Under the pieces are notes generated by a model that was given only the letters and a program-made list of their open reading frames with translations, searched no databases and had not been told where the DNA came from. Shown here in pieces: positions 1 to 13,271 of a stretch of 64,000 nt of DNA. Position 1 is the first letter of the stretch, and the number at the start of each line of letters is the position of its first letter. Source of the DNA: Phallusia mammillata (taxonomy: Eukaryota; Chordata; Ascidiacea; Phlebobranchia; Ascidiidae); NCBI GenBank assembly GCA_003260075.1, contig QLIY01000092.1, positions 180,426-244,425 on the forward strand. The letters are read 5' to 3'. The position numbers were made by a program, and so were the translations under genes.

Positions 1-117
1 TTTTTTCTTTTCAAATTTTTACAATATGCACAGATTTACTTCCTCCTACAAGTTTTATTATTTTTTCTTTGGATCGATATATCTTATGATTTTCTATTAT
101 TATTTGCACCTTTGTAG

Positions 118-3100
118 GATGAGGCATCTGACCGCGGATTTCGAAAACGCACCCATAGAACTAAGTACTATTCCAAGGTTTGTGTTTCTAGGGAACAAGA
201 CTGCTATTTCCCTGTGTCATCATTTTGTGCATGACTATCATTTTCATGAAATGTTTTTCAAACTTATTTTCTTTTTCTGACGCAGTCATGTAAAATAACA
301 GTAAAGTTTTATGCCTCATCTCATAAAAATGATGCAAACTGCTGTGCTGCTGTGATTTAGTATCACAAACAAACCAACAAACCAAAAAACATTTAAAAAA
401 TAACAAACAGACTAATTTTTTGCATGTGGCAAGTTTTAATTTTCTCTCTTGAATTGACTATTCTGTGATTTTTGGCAAAATTGCATTTTAAATAATTTTC
501 CCTGCATGTTTTCTATTTGCTGTGTGGTTCTGTTGCTTGAAGTGGAGTATGCAATTTCTTGTGTTTTAAAATAACTTATGATCGAGAATTTGTCTAATAT
601 TGGTATGTTTAAAAGATACTTACCAATATTGTTCGGGTTGCCATAGATTTAACCAACAATTTTAGGTAAATCATTACATTTAAGTTGTTCTTACAAACTA
701 ATCTTGCAAGTTGCTTTGTTAATAATGCATCTGTACTGAAATAAAACCCCCCAGGTTCTTAAAACTAGGTAAAATTAGGGATGCAGGTATTATAAAGGAC
801 ATTTTTTATGGAAATCATATTTCCTGTCCATTAAAACTGGAACCAATTTTAGAAATAACAACTGTATGGCAATCCTGCGCAGGTTTTTTTAAGGTTTAGT
901 TTGGGTCATTTTAAATAGTTTTAAGAGACCGCAAGTGTTTCATTTAAATACCAAAAAATAGCCATATTTGCTTAAACGAATTATTTATTAGTTGCAAGTC
1001 CAAATTTTGGGAAACCGCTGGAGAAATTTGGAGGACTGTTTCGGTCCCCCAAAACACCTTAAAAAAAAACACTGATCCTGCGTATAGTAATGTAAGAAAC
1101 AACATCTATTACACCTGATTAAGTAACAGCATATGTTGTCATTACTGTAATAATTTTTGTTTCTAGATGGGCAGTGATTTACATACAAATGAATACATTA
1201 CTACAATATCTATTCTAGGACAGACTTAGTACACCATGTATAAACTATAATTTTATGCAAACACATTTAGATTTTTGTAAACTTTTTTGTCATTCTGATA
1301 TGTTTTCTATGTTTCAGTTTTTGAAAAGTTCGGAAATATATTCTCAGCCCGATGTTGGAGTTAACCTTAACGGAATCAAAAACGTGTTTCCTGAAATACC
1401 GTTAGCCCCGAATTACGGCCCCAATGACAAAGATGGCTTAGCTCATCCTCAGGCGCAAAATGTAAATATTTACATTTTAATTTGTAAACTGTGCTTTTTA
1501 TATGTAACTTGAGGTTAGCTTGGTCTGTTATACAAATTTAAGCTGGATTTGTTACGGGAAATGTAAATGTTTGCCTTCATAAACGTAAATCCGAAGAAAT
1601 TATGACTGGATAACCTTATTAAATTTAATTCATAATGCCAACTAATTTGGTTAGGTGGAATAACGGTTCTCATGCTTTATCGGTTAAAGGTTTGCTATGT
1701 TTGTAAATTAGCACCAAATAAAAGCGTTTTGTGATCCCTATGAAAACACAAACTATGCTCAATTGCAAAAATCCCAACGTTTCCAACATTTTGGAGTCAT
1801 TTGGCATGTTTTTTTAATTCAATTAGTTTTAAATGCACCCAAGACATAATAATATTTGTGCTATTGTACAAACAAAAAGACCAAACTACCTAAAGTTGTT
1901 TTTTTGTTATGACCAGTGTTTTAAAAACTCAAATGAACTGTTAAATTGAACACAGTTTAAAGTAACTGCACAAGTTAAACTCTTTATAAATGTCAAATTT
2001 TTGTCTATGCAAAGTTAAATTTGTCACTTTTTGTGACACTAAAACATTGGTCATATTTTTTCTTTTTTTCATCAAAAGCGAAAAAGACTTTACAGCATGG
2101 AATATTATTTGAAGGTTTGTTAGCATCATTCACTTTGCATGAAAATCATCATCGCTTTTGCATGTTAATATTGTCATTTGCCAAAACTTTCACTTTTTTA
2201 ACTTTGAGAAAGAACTTCCTTGGTTATATTAGAAAAATGCAAATTGTCGGTGCAAAAAAAACATATAGTTACTGGTTACTGGGTCAAAAGAACAATATAC
2301 AACTCATAACTACGATTATTTTTTGACTTGTCAAAATTTTTGGAATAGATCAAAAATTGTCAAAATTGTTTACAAAGTCAAAATTTTTTACAAAGTTAAA
2401 ATCGTTTACAAACTGCAATGTCGTGGTGTTGTAGAGGTTGCACTACCAGTGAAATATTCATTTTACACCTTGTAGCTTACTTTATATTGTTATAATTGGC
2501 CCATTGCCTAATTATTGCGAATCATAAACTATCAAGTGAGTGAAACAATTAGGTTGATATGGCGTGATGCTCAACACATCTCAAAACATGCAAAGTTTTG
2601 GTAGGTCCCAAGTCATTTTACGGCAGCTGGAGTTTAGGTGCAGCTCTTGCTTCCCCCCCCCCGTTATGACCAGTGTTTTAAAAACTCAAATGAACTGTTA
2701 AATTGAACACCTTTTAAAGTAACAGAACAAGTTAAACTCTTTATAAATGTCAAATTTTTGTCTATGCAAAGTTAAATTTGTCACTTTTTGTGACACTAAA
2801 ACATTGGTCATATTTTTTCTTTTTTTCATCAAAAGCGAAAAAGACTTTACAGCATGGAATATTATTTGAAGGTTTGTTAGCATCATTCACTTTGCATGAA
2901 AATCATCATCGCTTTTGCATGTTAATATTGTCATTTGCCAAAACTTTCACTTTTTTAACTTTGAGAAAGAACTTCCTTGGTTATATTAGAAAAATGCAAA
3001 TTGTCGGTGCAAAAAAAACATATAGTTACTGGTTACTGGGTCAAAAGAACAATATACAACTCATAACTACGATTNCTTGTTATAATTTTATTTGTCACAT

Positions 3101-6100
3101 ATTTCTTCATACTCTTTACAAACGTTTCTTGTTGGCTGTAGGAGTTTAAAAGACTGTTCAGTTTAGAATCCAGTGAGCTATGTTTTTTACAGTTCCTGGC
3201 CAAGATTAGGGTGATGTGTTACCCTCTTTTAGAAAAAAAAATTACTCCTTGTGCAAACAAAGCACATAGCCAATTTCCCAAGTGTTTTTATGCTCAGGTT
3301 TAACCAGACTTCACAAAAAATGGCTGATTTTCTTGACACATGGCTATGGTTATAATATATTGCCTCTATGCAATCAAACAGAACATGCCACTATCTGTGT
3401 GTGGTTAACCAGATTTAACTGTAGCGAATTTTAAAGGGGAGGAAACAACAGTATTATTAAACCAGTCAGATCACAAAGGTCTTTAATACATTCTTGTCAA
3501 TAGCTTAACACTTATAACATTATAGTCGCATAGTTGAGCATTGGAAGTGATGTCATTTCACTGACACATCACTATGTAATGTAAACTTTCCATGACTCTG
3601 TGGTCTGTGTATTATTGAGAAACAAACACACAACACACTGTGTTTCGCTTTTCATTAGTTGGTGGAATATATTACTATTAATAATTTCCTGATGTGTTCC
3701 CCGCATATACTTTCCGAGATGTTCCTGCATTGTACAATTTTATTTTGGATTTCTGCTTCGTTGTGTCAAAACTATCATACTTGTGATTTTGGTTGGTTTG
3801 GAAATGTTTGATTTTTCTAGTGTCGGTTTCACCCTACAAATATTCATAAAAATGTCCCCCCCCCCCAATTTTATTTTGGATTTCTGCTTCGTTGTGTCAA
3901 AACTATCATACTTATGATTTTGGTTGGTTTGGGAATGTTTGATTTTTCTAGTGTCGGTTTCACCCTACGAATATTCATAAAAATGCAAAATTTGATGCCC
4001 TGGTAAAATTGCTGCATGGTTAGCGTTTTTTGTATTGCTTTAAAGCTGGTTGCCTTTTCATATACATTGTTCTAGGTTTGTTAAGGTTAAGTTTTGCTGT
4101 TCTGAGGCTTATGTAAAGTTCAAGTTTTGCTGTTCAAGAAAATCATTGCATGTTAGTTTTTGTACACTTTTTAAAAGCTGGTTGCCTTTTTCACATAGAT
4201 AATTCTAGGTTTGTAAAGGTCAAATTTTGCCATTCTAAGGCTTATGTAAAGGTCACATTTTGCTGTCTAAGACAAATTATTGCATGTTAGCCTTTTTTGC
4301 ATTGCTTTAAGCTGGTTGTCCTATCACATACATTTTTCTGACTTTAAAAAAAGGTTTTCTTGGTTTGGCTTGGTTTGTTAAATGTTAGTTACTAATAAGT
4401 ATCTATGTCACATAATTATAAAACTGTCAAATCCACACATACTGCTAACATATGCTTTGTCATCAAGCTTGTCATGTCATTTATGTTTTTTCCAAGATGT
4501 TTTTAAACAATTCCAATAAGTATTGGCATGAAAACTTTTTAGACAAATTGGAGAAAAAGCTTTGCATCATATGCGGTAAGCAGTAGCATGGTCATTTGCT
4601 TTCAAATATCATTTTGTTCGGCTTTTTATTTGGTTGGCGTGCTGCATGCAGAAATGGTTTGTAAATACCTGGTTATAATATGTTGGATTAATTAATAGGA
4701 AGATTTGACGAATGTTGTTCGAGAGGAAAGAAAATCTAAGGTACTTCAAAATTTGGTGTTTTTGTTTTTACTAACTTTCTTAAGTTAAAAAAACGTTTAC
4801 AGTTGACATGAATATATACTGTAAGCTTTATGGTGGTATGTTTTTTTTTAACATGTTATTCTGTTACAGATAGATTTTCAAATTGATTATATAATATGCT
4901 TGGCAAAATGGTTATACAATTATCCATATCCGACTACATTTGCAAATACAGTGAACCTGTAACAAGTAAAAAAAATGTTGTAAGTGATAGTGAAATAGGT
5001 GGAGTTATAAACTTGAATAGGAAATATTTTGTTTTCTCACTGCATATAAAATTAAATTTATAAACAAAGCTTAGAAAAATGCTTGGCAAAAACAAACAAT
5101 CTAGACAAATTTATAAAAAAATTGGCAAATGGTTTGAAATACCACAATTTCTGCCTTTCACTGTTTTGCTCTTCATAGCATTTGAAAGCTGTATAGCTAT
5201 TTCAGGCTTGGTGATTGTTTTAAGGCTATTGTGTTGCTGTGTGTTCTTTTACCAAGTGAACTTAACTCAACCCAACTGACTAGCCTTTCGTTTTCGTAAG
5301 ATAGGAACTTATTGTTATATTTTTAAATCTCCCCAAACATGACAATGGGCTGATTGACTAAGAATTTCTCGGTTACATTGATCACAAAAAACTAGTGTGT
5401 GCTATTTTAAGCCAATTTTTAAAAGATTGTAATGTGTGAAACTATGACTGGTTTTCATTCTACTGTTAATTATGGGTCCCTGTTTCCAGAAGCATAAATT
5501 CCAAAGTTGTTACTAAGCTTTTTAAACAATAGTTTTCCTGACCTAGTCCAAATATACACATGTGGTCTAATGCTCCTTTTGTTGAGACAGAGAGCATTAA
5601 AAAACATCGAACTTTTGAACCAGTTTTACAAACATCACACTGTAACTATAAACCACTTGTGTGCCTGAGTAAACAAAGGATAAAGAGTGTTAAAAATAGC
5701 ACATTTTGTTGAACCATATACCTTCTTTTTTTGCTCTGACGTCAAAACTTTTAGGCCCATGCTAAGATAAGCATAAAAAAGTCTTAATGTTTTATATTTG
5801 TAAAACTTCTTGTTCTCAAAATTTGTAGCATAAGGTTTCTTCAACTTGGCTATTCTGCCCATATATTGGCATTTTTTGACTTAGGTATATGGTACAGGAT
5901 TAGTAAGGGAATGCATCAGGTTTGGGGACCATTATCTGTAAGAATTCTGCCTAATATTTATACAAATGGGTGAGATGTAACAGTTCACAAAGTCTGCAAT
6001 AAGTAATTTTTAAAATCTCCAAAAGCTTTCTTCTAGGATACTGTTAAAGAAGGCTTTAAAACATTTTTATGGGTCCCTGACCATCACAAAAACTACAACT

Positions 6101-6437
6101 TTTTTTAACCTTACATTACTTTCATTATTACACGTTTTCATAGAGTCCCAATAAGTAAGTTGTTATATAGAGGGAAAAAAGCAAAAGTCTGGGACCTAAA
6201 GAGACTAAGATACATAAAGTAGAGGTAGTGTAATTTATGAAAAACTTTTTATTATCAATATTTCACATTTTTCAGGAGATTAAACGACAACCTGCACATC
6301 GTCGCAAAAAAGTTCAAAACAATTCATCAAGTAGCAAACAGCGCTCAAGCGAATCAATGTCGACTAATTCCAATGAAGACTCTCCGCCGGAGCAAAACGA
6401 CAATGTCATGCTATCAATGGCATCGCTGTCATTGTGA
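118..6437 (+). CDS. 3' end of an unrecognised protein-coding gene (4 exons seen)
   Basis: Four exons fit one reading frame, all in phase 0 with AG/GT borders: 118-177, 1318-1461, 4699-4740 and 6276-6437 (stop TGA 6435-6437). The first exon encodes a basic stretch (DEASDRGFRKRTHRTKYYSK). The second is moderately hydrophilic and contains NVFPEIPLAPNYGPNDKDG. The third is a short charged helix-like peptide. The last is basic, then Ser/Asn-rich, ending LSMASLSL. I do not recognise the family; low-complexity Ser/Asn and Lys/Arg tracts suggest a disordered nuclear or RNA-related tail, which is inference. The 5' part lies before the window, and an extra exon in the long introns could be missed. A possible poly(A) signal ATTAAA is at 6766-6771. 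The intron between exons 2 and 3 contains a duplicated block. Confidence 0.6.
1906..3075. repeat. Duplicated block split by 10 C (2653-2662), ending at an N
   Basis: Positions 1906-2317 recur almost identically at 2663-3074. The second copy begins directly after the C run and stops at a single N at 3075. Differences are a few substitutions. The block lies in an intron of the first gene and holds no gene; the ORFs in it are incidental. Confidence 0.9.
3736..3986. repeat. 120-bp duplication around 11 C (3856-3866)
   Basis: 3736-3855 and 3867-3986 are near-identical and differ by a few bases. The C run sits exactly between them. Intronic, no coding content. Confidence 0.9.
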
Positions 6438-8264
6438 CCAGTTATGATGCCAATTTAAGTAGCTTGATAAACTATTGCAGTGGAAGTAGTAAAAATTGCA
6501 ATGATGTTTTTGGTAGACGTTGATGCAATAATTGTTGTTTGTTTGAAACAATCACTCTTTGTCAAGTGATTGTGGACAAAACCTTGTTGTTTTTATTTGA
6601 AGTGCCAATCTTAGCAACTTTATGCAGTACCTACTTTTAGAAAACACTTCCATTAGTTCATGTAACTAGTTCTTTGTTTTAGACTAAACAAAGCCACTGT
6701 ATTGAAGGCATTACCAAACCGATAACTGTATTTTTACATTAATGCTGTATCATTTGTTAAATTTCATTAAATGACTTTGCCTGTGCCTTGCTTTCTTGTA
6801 GAAAACTTTTGATAACTTCTTGAAACCTAAAAACTAAACATAATTTTTGCCATTGGTTCAAAACAGTGAAAATTCTTCAAAAAACACCAATTTTTTGTTG
6901 GTCAAATCAGTTAAACCTAAACACAACATGATCTTGTTGCCCTTGCAATAAGGGATTTATGCCTGAATGGTTCATTAGAAGTTTTGCCAATAGTAGCATA
7001 ATAAATCGGGTGGTAAATTGGCTATGTAGTTTTTCTAAATGTAAAGTAAATGGGATAAAACCATGCTGCCAAAAGATTCTCGCACTTTAGCATCTTCTTT
7101 TATATTTAAATTGTCAATGATTTGCCACAAATGGCAGTAAGGGCCAAGGGACTGTACAACTGAAAAATCACCCCTGAAAAATAAGGGTCAAACTACGCTT
7201 TACAATTCCGTATATGATGCTAGGCAAAAGGTTAAGTACCTAAAATGCATTACCAGACACATTTGGATTAATTTTTTTAATATAGGTTATGAAAAGTTAG
7301 CTTAATGGTGTCTACTGGCCCCAATAATCACATTTTGTACTTGATGGCAATATGACAATTCTATATATTAGTTCCAGCATAGAAAAAAATCTCTGAAACT
7401 GCATTTTTGTTATGAATCTAAGGGTGAACTATGTTTTAAACCTTATTGTGCCTTTTACTCGTGTTGTGCTTTTCCCTTTAATCGCTTAAGTACTGCTTTT
7501 CTTTGTTTACTATCTTTGTAATATATATGTGTGGCATTTTTAAATCTCTTTCATGCCCAAAATGTTTTTTGTGTGCTTGCTCTTCAACACTCAAACATTC
7601 AGAACTAAAAAAATACTGTAAAACGTTATGTCTCTTTTTAATCCCGTTTATAAAACTACATGAAAACTTACCTTAAACCAAAATATTTGCAAATCTTTCT
7701 TTAACCTAGACACTGCACATTTTAGAGAAAACAAAAATGTTAAAAATTTAGACTATGGGAGCATTAATATTTCAAAATCAGTATTTTTGTGAAGCTTTCT
7801 TCAATATGGGTGAATTTTCCACTGTGGTATCAGCTTCTACTGTATGTTGCTATGTCCCCTCTTACCAAACCTACTGTAACAACAGACAAACTTCAAACTA
7901 GTACAGTGACAACAAGTATTTTTTATGACTCTGTTTTGATTGTTTAATACCTGTAACCCAATGTTACCCTTACCAACAATACCTTTTTCAGACTTATTGT
8001 ATTTTATTGCATTTAAGTTCCATAAACAGCATAGCAAAAAAACGCTGAAATGTCCTCTTTTTATATTGCCTTTGTGGCTTTCAATGCTTACGAAAAGAAT
8101 AAAATGCTTTGTGGTAAGTAGTGGACAATTTGAGCTGTTACATGAGAAAATATACCACACATCAGTTTGATTTATTTTTTGCCGAACAAATGTGACTTGA
8201 CATTACTATGTCTGTCATATTACAGTTTTGAAGCTACTTTTTTGCGTTGTTGGTAATCTATGGC

Positions 8265-8562
8265 AGGGCTCTTCAACCTAGATGCACCACAACAATCACA
8301 GAGGTAAATGGGTACCAAGTTACCAAAAAAACTAATATTAGTTTAAGTAATTTGCAGAGCATGTATTGTAATGAACATACCACCACACTTTCAAACAGTT
8401 TTGTTGTCTTGAAAAATGTCACCTTTTTTCATTTAGCTTACCATTTGTATTCCATATTAGTCAAATGGCCATTAGAATCCCTTGATGGTCACATAAGATA
8501 CAAGGGTGCATGAAATGGCAGCAAAGTGAGCATTAGAGGAAAATGGTTTGCTGAGCACTGAC
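8265..8562. mobile_element. Possible degenerate hAT-like MITE
   Basis: Begins CAGGGCTCTTCAACC and ends in sequence whose reverse complement is close to CAGTGCTCAGCAAACC, so the ends form an imperfect inverted repeat of the type seen in clearer elements of this window. I did not find an exact target-site duplication. Confidence 0.4.
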
Positions 8563-9534
8563 CTAGAGTATGTTCTGCAGCCTTTTTTAAATCACTATTA
8601 CAAATTTCACCAAAAATGTTAAATAACAACATAGTAAGCACAAAACACTTTGTAAAAATCATTATTTTATTTCAACACTTGTGTTTAACACACATGCCTG
8701 TTTCTGTCAACAACTTAACATTATAAATCTTAAAGTTGTTTTTTTGCTACCTCACACTTCAGCACTACACACTTAATGTAGAGTACTGATCAGGGGATCA
8801 CCATATATCTCTACAATGAAAGCTAGGTAAAATAAAAACAAAGATATCATCAGTTGTTTAAAGAGCTATAATTTGGGTGACATAGAACATGTGATTCTGC
8901 TAGAATTGCAAAGTTGACAGTTTGGGGTGTGTAAGTGTTTTCGGAAGTCCTGTTTTTTATGAAAAGTTTGTGGTAACTCCAATCAACTTTTATGTCAGAC
9001 AGACCTTACAGTTAGGTTACCAATGATTTTGATCCTTGAGAAAACCAAGAAATTAATGACATCTAAGTCTTGGGACAGGTTTAGATAAAAAGCATCTCTT
9101 CTGTCAGCATTTGAGCTAATTTAAAATGACAGAGTTAAAACCTTAGGAATAAAAATCACATCTGCAAAGAGCAAACAATTTTCTTGTTTACACAGAGAAA
9201 CTAAACCTCACATCAAGTACAGTGCAAGTTATATTACAAACTAAAATCAATCATGCCAATAAACAGGCACTGGAATATGGTATCTATGGAAGATAATATA
9301 GGGTTGAACACAGATTAAGGCACACAGTTTAAAGCAAAGCGAATGGTTTATAGCAGTTCACAGTGTAACATTTTTACTTGTCATAAAATACTTTGTTGGT
9401 ACCTTTGTTAAAAAAATATACCTACGAAGCAATAGGTCATTTTGGGAATGAGCAATAAACTCATAAACGAGCATCTAGGCATGTAGAAAAAATTGCTGAA
9501 TATAAATGCTAAACAAACGGTAACACTTTAGACC

Positions 9535-9732
9535 AGTCAACAGGGGTGTGCAACAATTTTTTCTCTGCTTCCTGACAATATACGGATAGAATTGGATGGA
9601 AATTTTTCTTGTTAACTCAATATAGGCACATTCGGCATGCAACAAAGTAAAACTACCTTGTGAAAAATATAGATGTGAAGGGCGATCTAATTATGGTAAA
9701 TGTATTTGGTGACAAAGGTTGCACACCCCTGA
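9535..9732. mobile_element. hAT-like MITE with 8-bp TSD
   Basis: The ends contain CAGGGGTGTGCAAC and its near-complement GTTGCACACCCCTG. The direct repeat TTTAGACC flanks it exactly (9527-9534 and 9733-9740). An 8-bp target duplication with CAGGG-type ends is the hAT signature. Non-autonomous, with no transposase ORF. Confidence 0.85.
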
Positions 9733-10386
9733 TTTAGACCGAAGAGCATGTTATGAACCTAGTATAAAGTTAACACTAGGGGGTGTCAATGCAGCAAAAT
9801 GGATTCTGTATTGAAAAACATGCATAGCTACCTGGTTCTTGCAACTTCAAAAATATGGTATGCAAAGTAATAGGATTAAAGAGAGAACCAAACTGTTATT
9901 AGTAGGAATTATCCGGATTGTATAGTAGGAGAACGTTTTGAAGATAGTCGAAATTGTTTTGTTTTAATATTGTAGAGTCAGAGATATACCATTTCAGCTA
10001 CGCTGTTAATAAACAGCAATATGTTTAATTATAAAAATAAAGACCCAAATACACACAAAAAGCAACTTGCTTCATTATTGTTTAATTGTTTCTGCAAATG
10101 CTCAAGTCGATTGCAGTTCCACCCATTTAAAACAATATAGCATGTTGCTTTTTACGTCTATTTGGGCAGTTAATTTCATCATTAAACTTATGAACAGATC
10201 TAGATATAGCATTCCAAACAGCAATACATTGTCCGAGAGCACCATAAAGGTATTGCTTTTGGCTGGACTTGGAAGTTTTTAACTGACTTTACAATCCTGA
10301 GCATTAAGTTAAAACATTTGTTTTGGCACTGTAATTAGGTAAGCAAATATGATCTAAATTAAAAACAATATCAAAAATGTTTGGGC

Positions 10387-13271
10387 TCAGGTTAAGTCTT
10401 CGATTTCTTTTCTAATTGGTTCACTGGATCTGAATCTAGATGACACAGCATTAACACTCATCACATTAACAGATGATGATGACGAAGAATAGGATCGCCT
10501 GTAACGACCCGCGCGGAAATCACTGGCGGTTTGGGGCCTCTGGGGTGACCGTGGCGGCGGGGTTGGAGTTTTGTAAGGTTGTCCACCAGAGGCAATTGGA
10601 GATGGAATCTAAATAAGTGGGTATTTAGGTTTTATGCAGTAGTTGTAAGAAACCAAATGTAACACAATATTTAGAAACCAAAATCTTGTAAATGTACCGA
10701 GCCAATAAAACTGCAGACAGTGCAGACTGTTTCGACCAATAATTTCCCATAGTGCAGCATGATGACAAGAGGCTATATTAGCTAGTGTAGCCATCACTTT
10801 TTTCCCAGTTCCCAAGCAGTTGGTTGACATTTGTGAGCCAGTTTCCTCTATGGTTTATGTCCAGTTGTGGCATCAAACAAAATAGGAGAGGCACCCCCCC
10901 CCCTTTTCCCAGTTCCCAAGCAGTTGGTTGACATTTGTGAGCCAGTTTCCTGGGTGGTTTATGTCCAGTTGTGGCATCAAACAAAATAGGAGAGGCTTGG
11001 CCTTTTAGCCTGTTACTCCCAACAAACTGGAGTGCCATTGGATGGCTACATAACCAATATGGCCTATCTCTTGTCACCAGCTGCACTGAAACAGCGTGCT
11101 CTGTCTGTTTAAACAAACATTTTACTTTTCCTTCACTACTTTTACTATGTTTTATATCCATTTGAAAAAATAACTTTTTGTCCATAACCGTAGTTCTTAA
11201 CTACGCCATAAGAAGAAATATCACATTATATAGTATAATTAGATTATCCTCTTTTTGTTATAGACTCTCTTTTCTTACTATGTCATTTTGTATGGGGGAT
11301 AAATAAAATCCATTAGGTTCTTTTTAGGGATAACGACAACAAAGAGCTTCAGAACCACTGGCAACCAGCCAAAGATTATTTGCCAAAGCAGTCAAAGTTA
11401 TTTTGAAACTGATTTTCCAAATGCTAAGATACTAAGTGATGGGACGATACCAGGTTTTGAAGCAAGTACCGATACCGAGTACCACATGTATATATCTTCG
11501 ATACCGAGTACGATTATCGCGTACTTAAGTGTCGTGTTGTACTTAGTTGTATATCACTGGCTAATTTATCTGCCATGGTCGGGGTGCACACACACATGCC
11601 AAAAAATGTAATCTCTGAGTGATAGCGAAAAAGATATACGTAAACTGGCTGAACTTTTTTCCAATTTTGTGCTGTCCAAAACAAATATTGGTATGAAGTT
11701 GCCCGTATTCTTATGGCGCAAATCGGCCTTTGGTACTCGCACGTTGGTATCGAAAACTGAGACAAAATATTTCTATACCGATTCTGATACCAAATCGTTC
11801 AATACCATCGATACCGAGTACCGGGTACTCGTCCCATCATTACAATATACAAAAAGGTGCATTTTTGTTCAACAGAATATATCCATAAACCTTTCTAGAT
11901 GAAGTTGTCGTTGGAGGAGCTGTTGAATCATTTCTTCTTCCAGGTGAAAGCCGATCACTTTCAAGATCCTTGCTTCCGTCAACTAAATCTTCAGGTGATG
12001 ATGCACCAGATTTAATCCTTTCATCTTGGAAAACAGAAGCAACCAACCCAGTTCCAACTTTTAACCCCCCCCCCCGGTGATGATGCACCAGATTTAATCC
12101 TTTCATCTTGGAAAACAGAAGCAGACAACCCAGTTCCAACTTTTAATGGTCTCCTTTGCAAGCCCAGTAAAGCTAATGGCCGATGAAGGTTAAGAGTTGT
12201 CTTTTCATCATCTATGACCTTCAATAACGGTGATGTAACCTTCCTTCGATTTCTCGCAAGCAATTGAATTGGGTTTCCACAAATAACATCGCCTTGCGTT
12301 AGTGAACTGGAGTCATCTTGTAGGATTCCCCCTTCAGAACCTGAGGAGCTGGGTCTGGTTTGGGGACTTGAAATTAACTTTCGACTGTCCGGAGAAACAA
12401 CACTCACTGAGCGCTGTGCACCAGCTGTTGCTGGACGCGGTCGAGTATGAGATAATATTTTTGTGGTTTGTAACACTGAATTGGACTGCTGACTATGTGT
12501 ATCTGACGGTAATGTATACTGTGGTACTGAAAGGTCTCCATTTTTTAAAATTCCCTCTTTAATTGCAGTATTTATGATATCTATGTCTTCCTGTGAGTGT
12601 GATGAGGCTGCGGTGCTCGGCCGAAATTCATCACTTTCACTGCTTAGAGAGTGTTCATCGTTAAACATTTGTAGTCCAGGCATTTTTTCTAGCACAAGTT
12701 CACGAAATGAGCACATTGTTTTGCATTGTGTCTGATATTGCTGACAAATTGGATTTCCTGACAAAGTTAAAGTAGTTAAGTTTGTTAACATTGCCAAATA
12801 ATCCAACTGTTCAACATCAGCTATTTTATTTCCTTCCAGGTCTGCGACTTCGACCGATTCAAGAAAACTAATAGGACTTACGTCCGAAATATTGTTGAAT
12901 GCAACATAAAGTTCTTTGAGGTTTTGCATTGAAGCTATTCCATCGATATCCAATAAACCACACTTGGACATCCAAAGAACTTGCAAATGTGTTAACGAAG
13001 TGCCAATATCACGAACAGAAGGTATCAGGCTATCACTAAGTTTAAGTTGTTTCAAATTTGGCAAATATTGTCCGAAGTTTCCAAGTGTGGTTTCTCTTGA
13101 GTCTGCCACCATTTCCAACGATGTGACCATAGTGAGATCATCAGTGTTTGTGATTTCTTGCAGTTTTGAAGGAGATAAGAAATCATTTATAATCACATCA
13201 GATTCCTCCAAAACTATTGGTTCTGGGTTTACAAAACTGTCATTGACAGCATGCAACCATTCATCCCCCAT
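10387..13271 (-). CDS. LRRC56: Leucine-rich repeat-containing protein 56
   Basis: Two coding exons on the minus strand: 13271-11891 and 10608-10387 (stop TGA at 10387-10389), joined in phase 0. Removing the 82-bp artefactual insert at 11994-12075 gives 506 residues, near the human length of about 540. Residues ~45-185 carry the family signature: VTSLEMVADSRETTLGNFG, then leucine-rich repeats including LQVLWMSKCGLLDIDGIAS and LKELYVAFNNISDVSP. The C-terminal half is Ser/Pro/Thr-rich and likely disordered. In other animals and protists LRRC56 is needed for loading dynein arms and intraflagellar transport in motile cilia. The first exon is unusually long (about 1.3 kb), suggesting intron loss. 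As assembled, the insert frameshifts the gene; I treat that as an assembly error. It is divergent from the GST gene upstream. Confidence 0.93.
10800..10997. repeat. Duplication around 10 C (10894-10903) in the LRRC56 intron
   Basis: 10800-10893 and 10904-10997 match closely (TTTTCCCAGTTCCCAAGCAG at both starts). No coding content. Confidence 0.9.
11437..11839. mobile_element. MITE with 11-bp terminal inverted repeats
   Basis: Starts TGATGGGACGA and ends TCGTCCCATCA, a perfect inverted pair. Inside, a GATACCGAGTAC-type motif recurs several times near both ends, in the left part and again before the right end. It lies within the LRRC56 intron. I found no convincing 8-bp target duplication, so the superfamily is uncertain. 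Confidence 0.75.
11994..12146. repeat. Exon-internal duplication around 11 C (12065-12075)
   Basis: 71 bp at 11994-12064 recur at 12076-12146 with only two or three base differences. Unit plus run is 82 bp, not a multiple of three, so it shifts the LRRC56 frame. Deleting one copy and the run restores an open frame through to the splice donor at 11891/11890. Confidence 0.95.

Larger units (their letters stand above)
6438..10386. other. Intergenic stretch, 3.9 kb
   Basis: AT-rich sequence between the first gene and LRRC56. Apart from a possible hAT-like element near 8265 and a clear MITE at 9535-9732 I see no gene. The ORFs here are short and look like random open frames, with no recognisable motif or splice-compatible extension. 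Confidence 0.6.

Noticed and set aside
2021-3149. Paired ORFs of 101 and 123 residues at 2021 and 2778
   Set aside because: They are the same random frame in the two copies of a duplicated intron block, with no codon or domain signal.
10778-11185. 135-residue minus-strand ORF in the LRRC56 intron
   Set aside because: It runs through the duplicated segment and the C run (encoding GGG), so it is an artefact.
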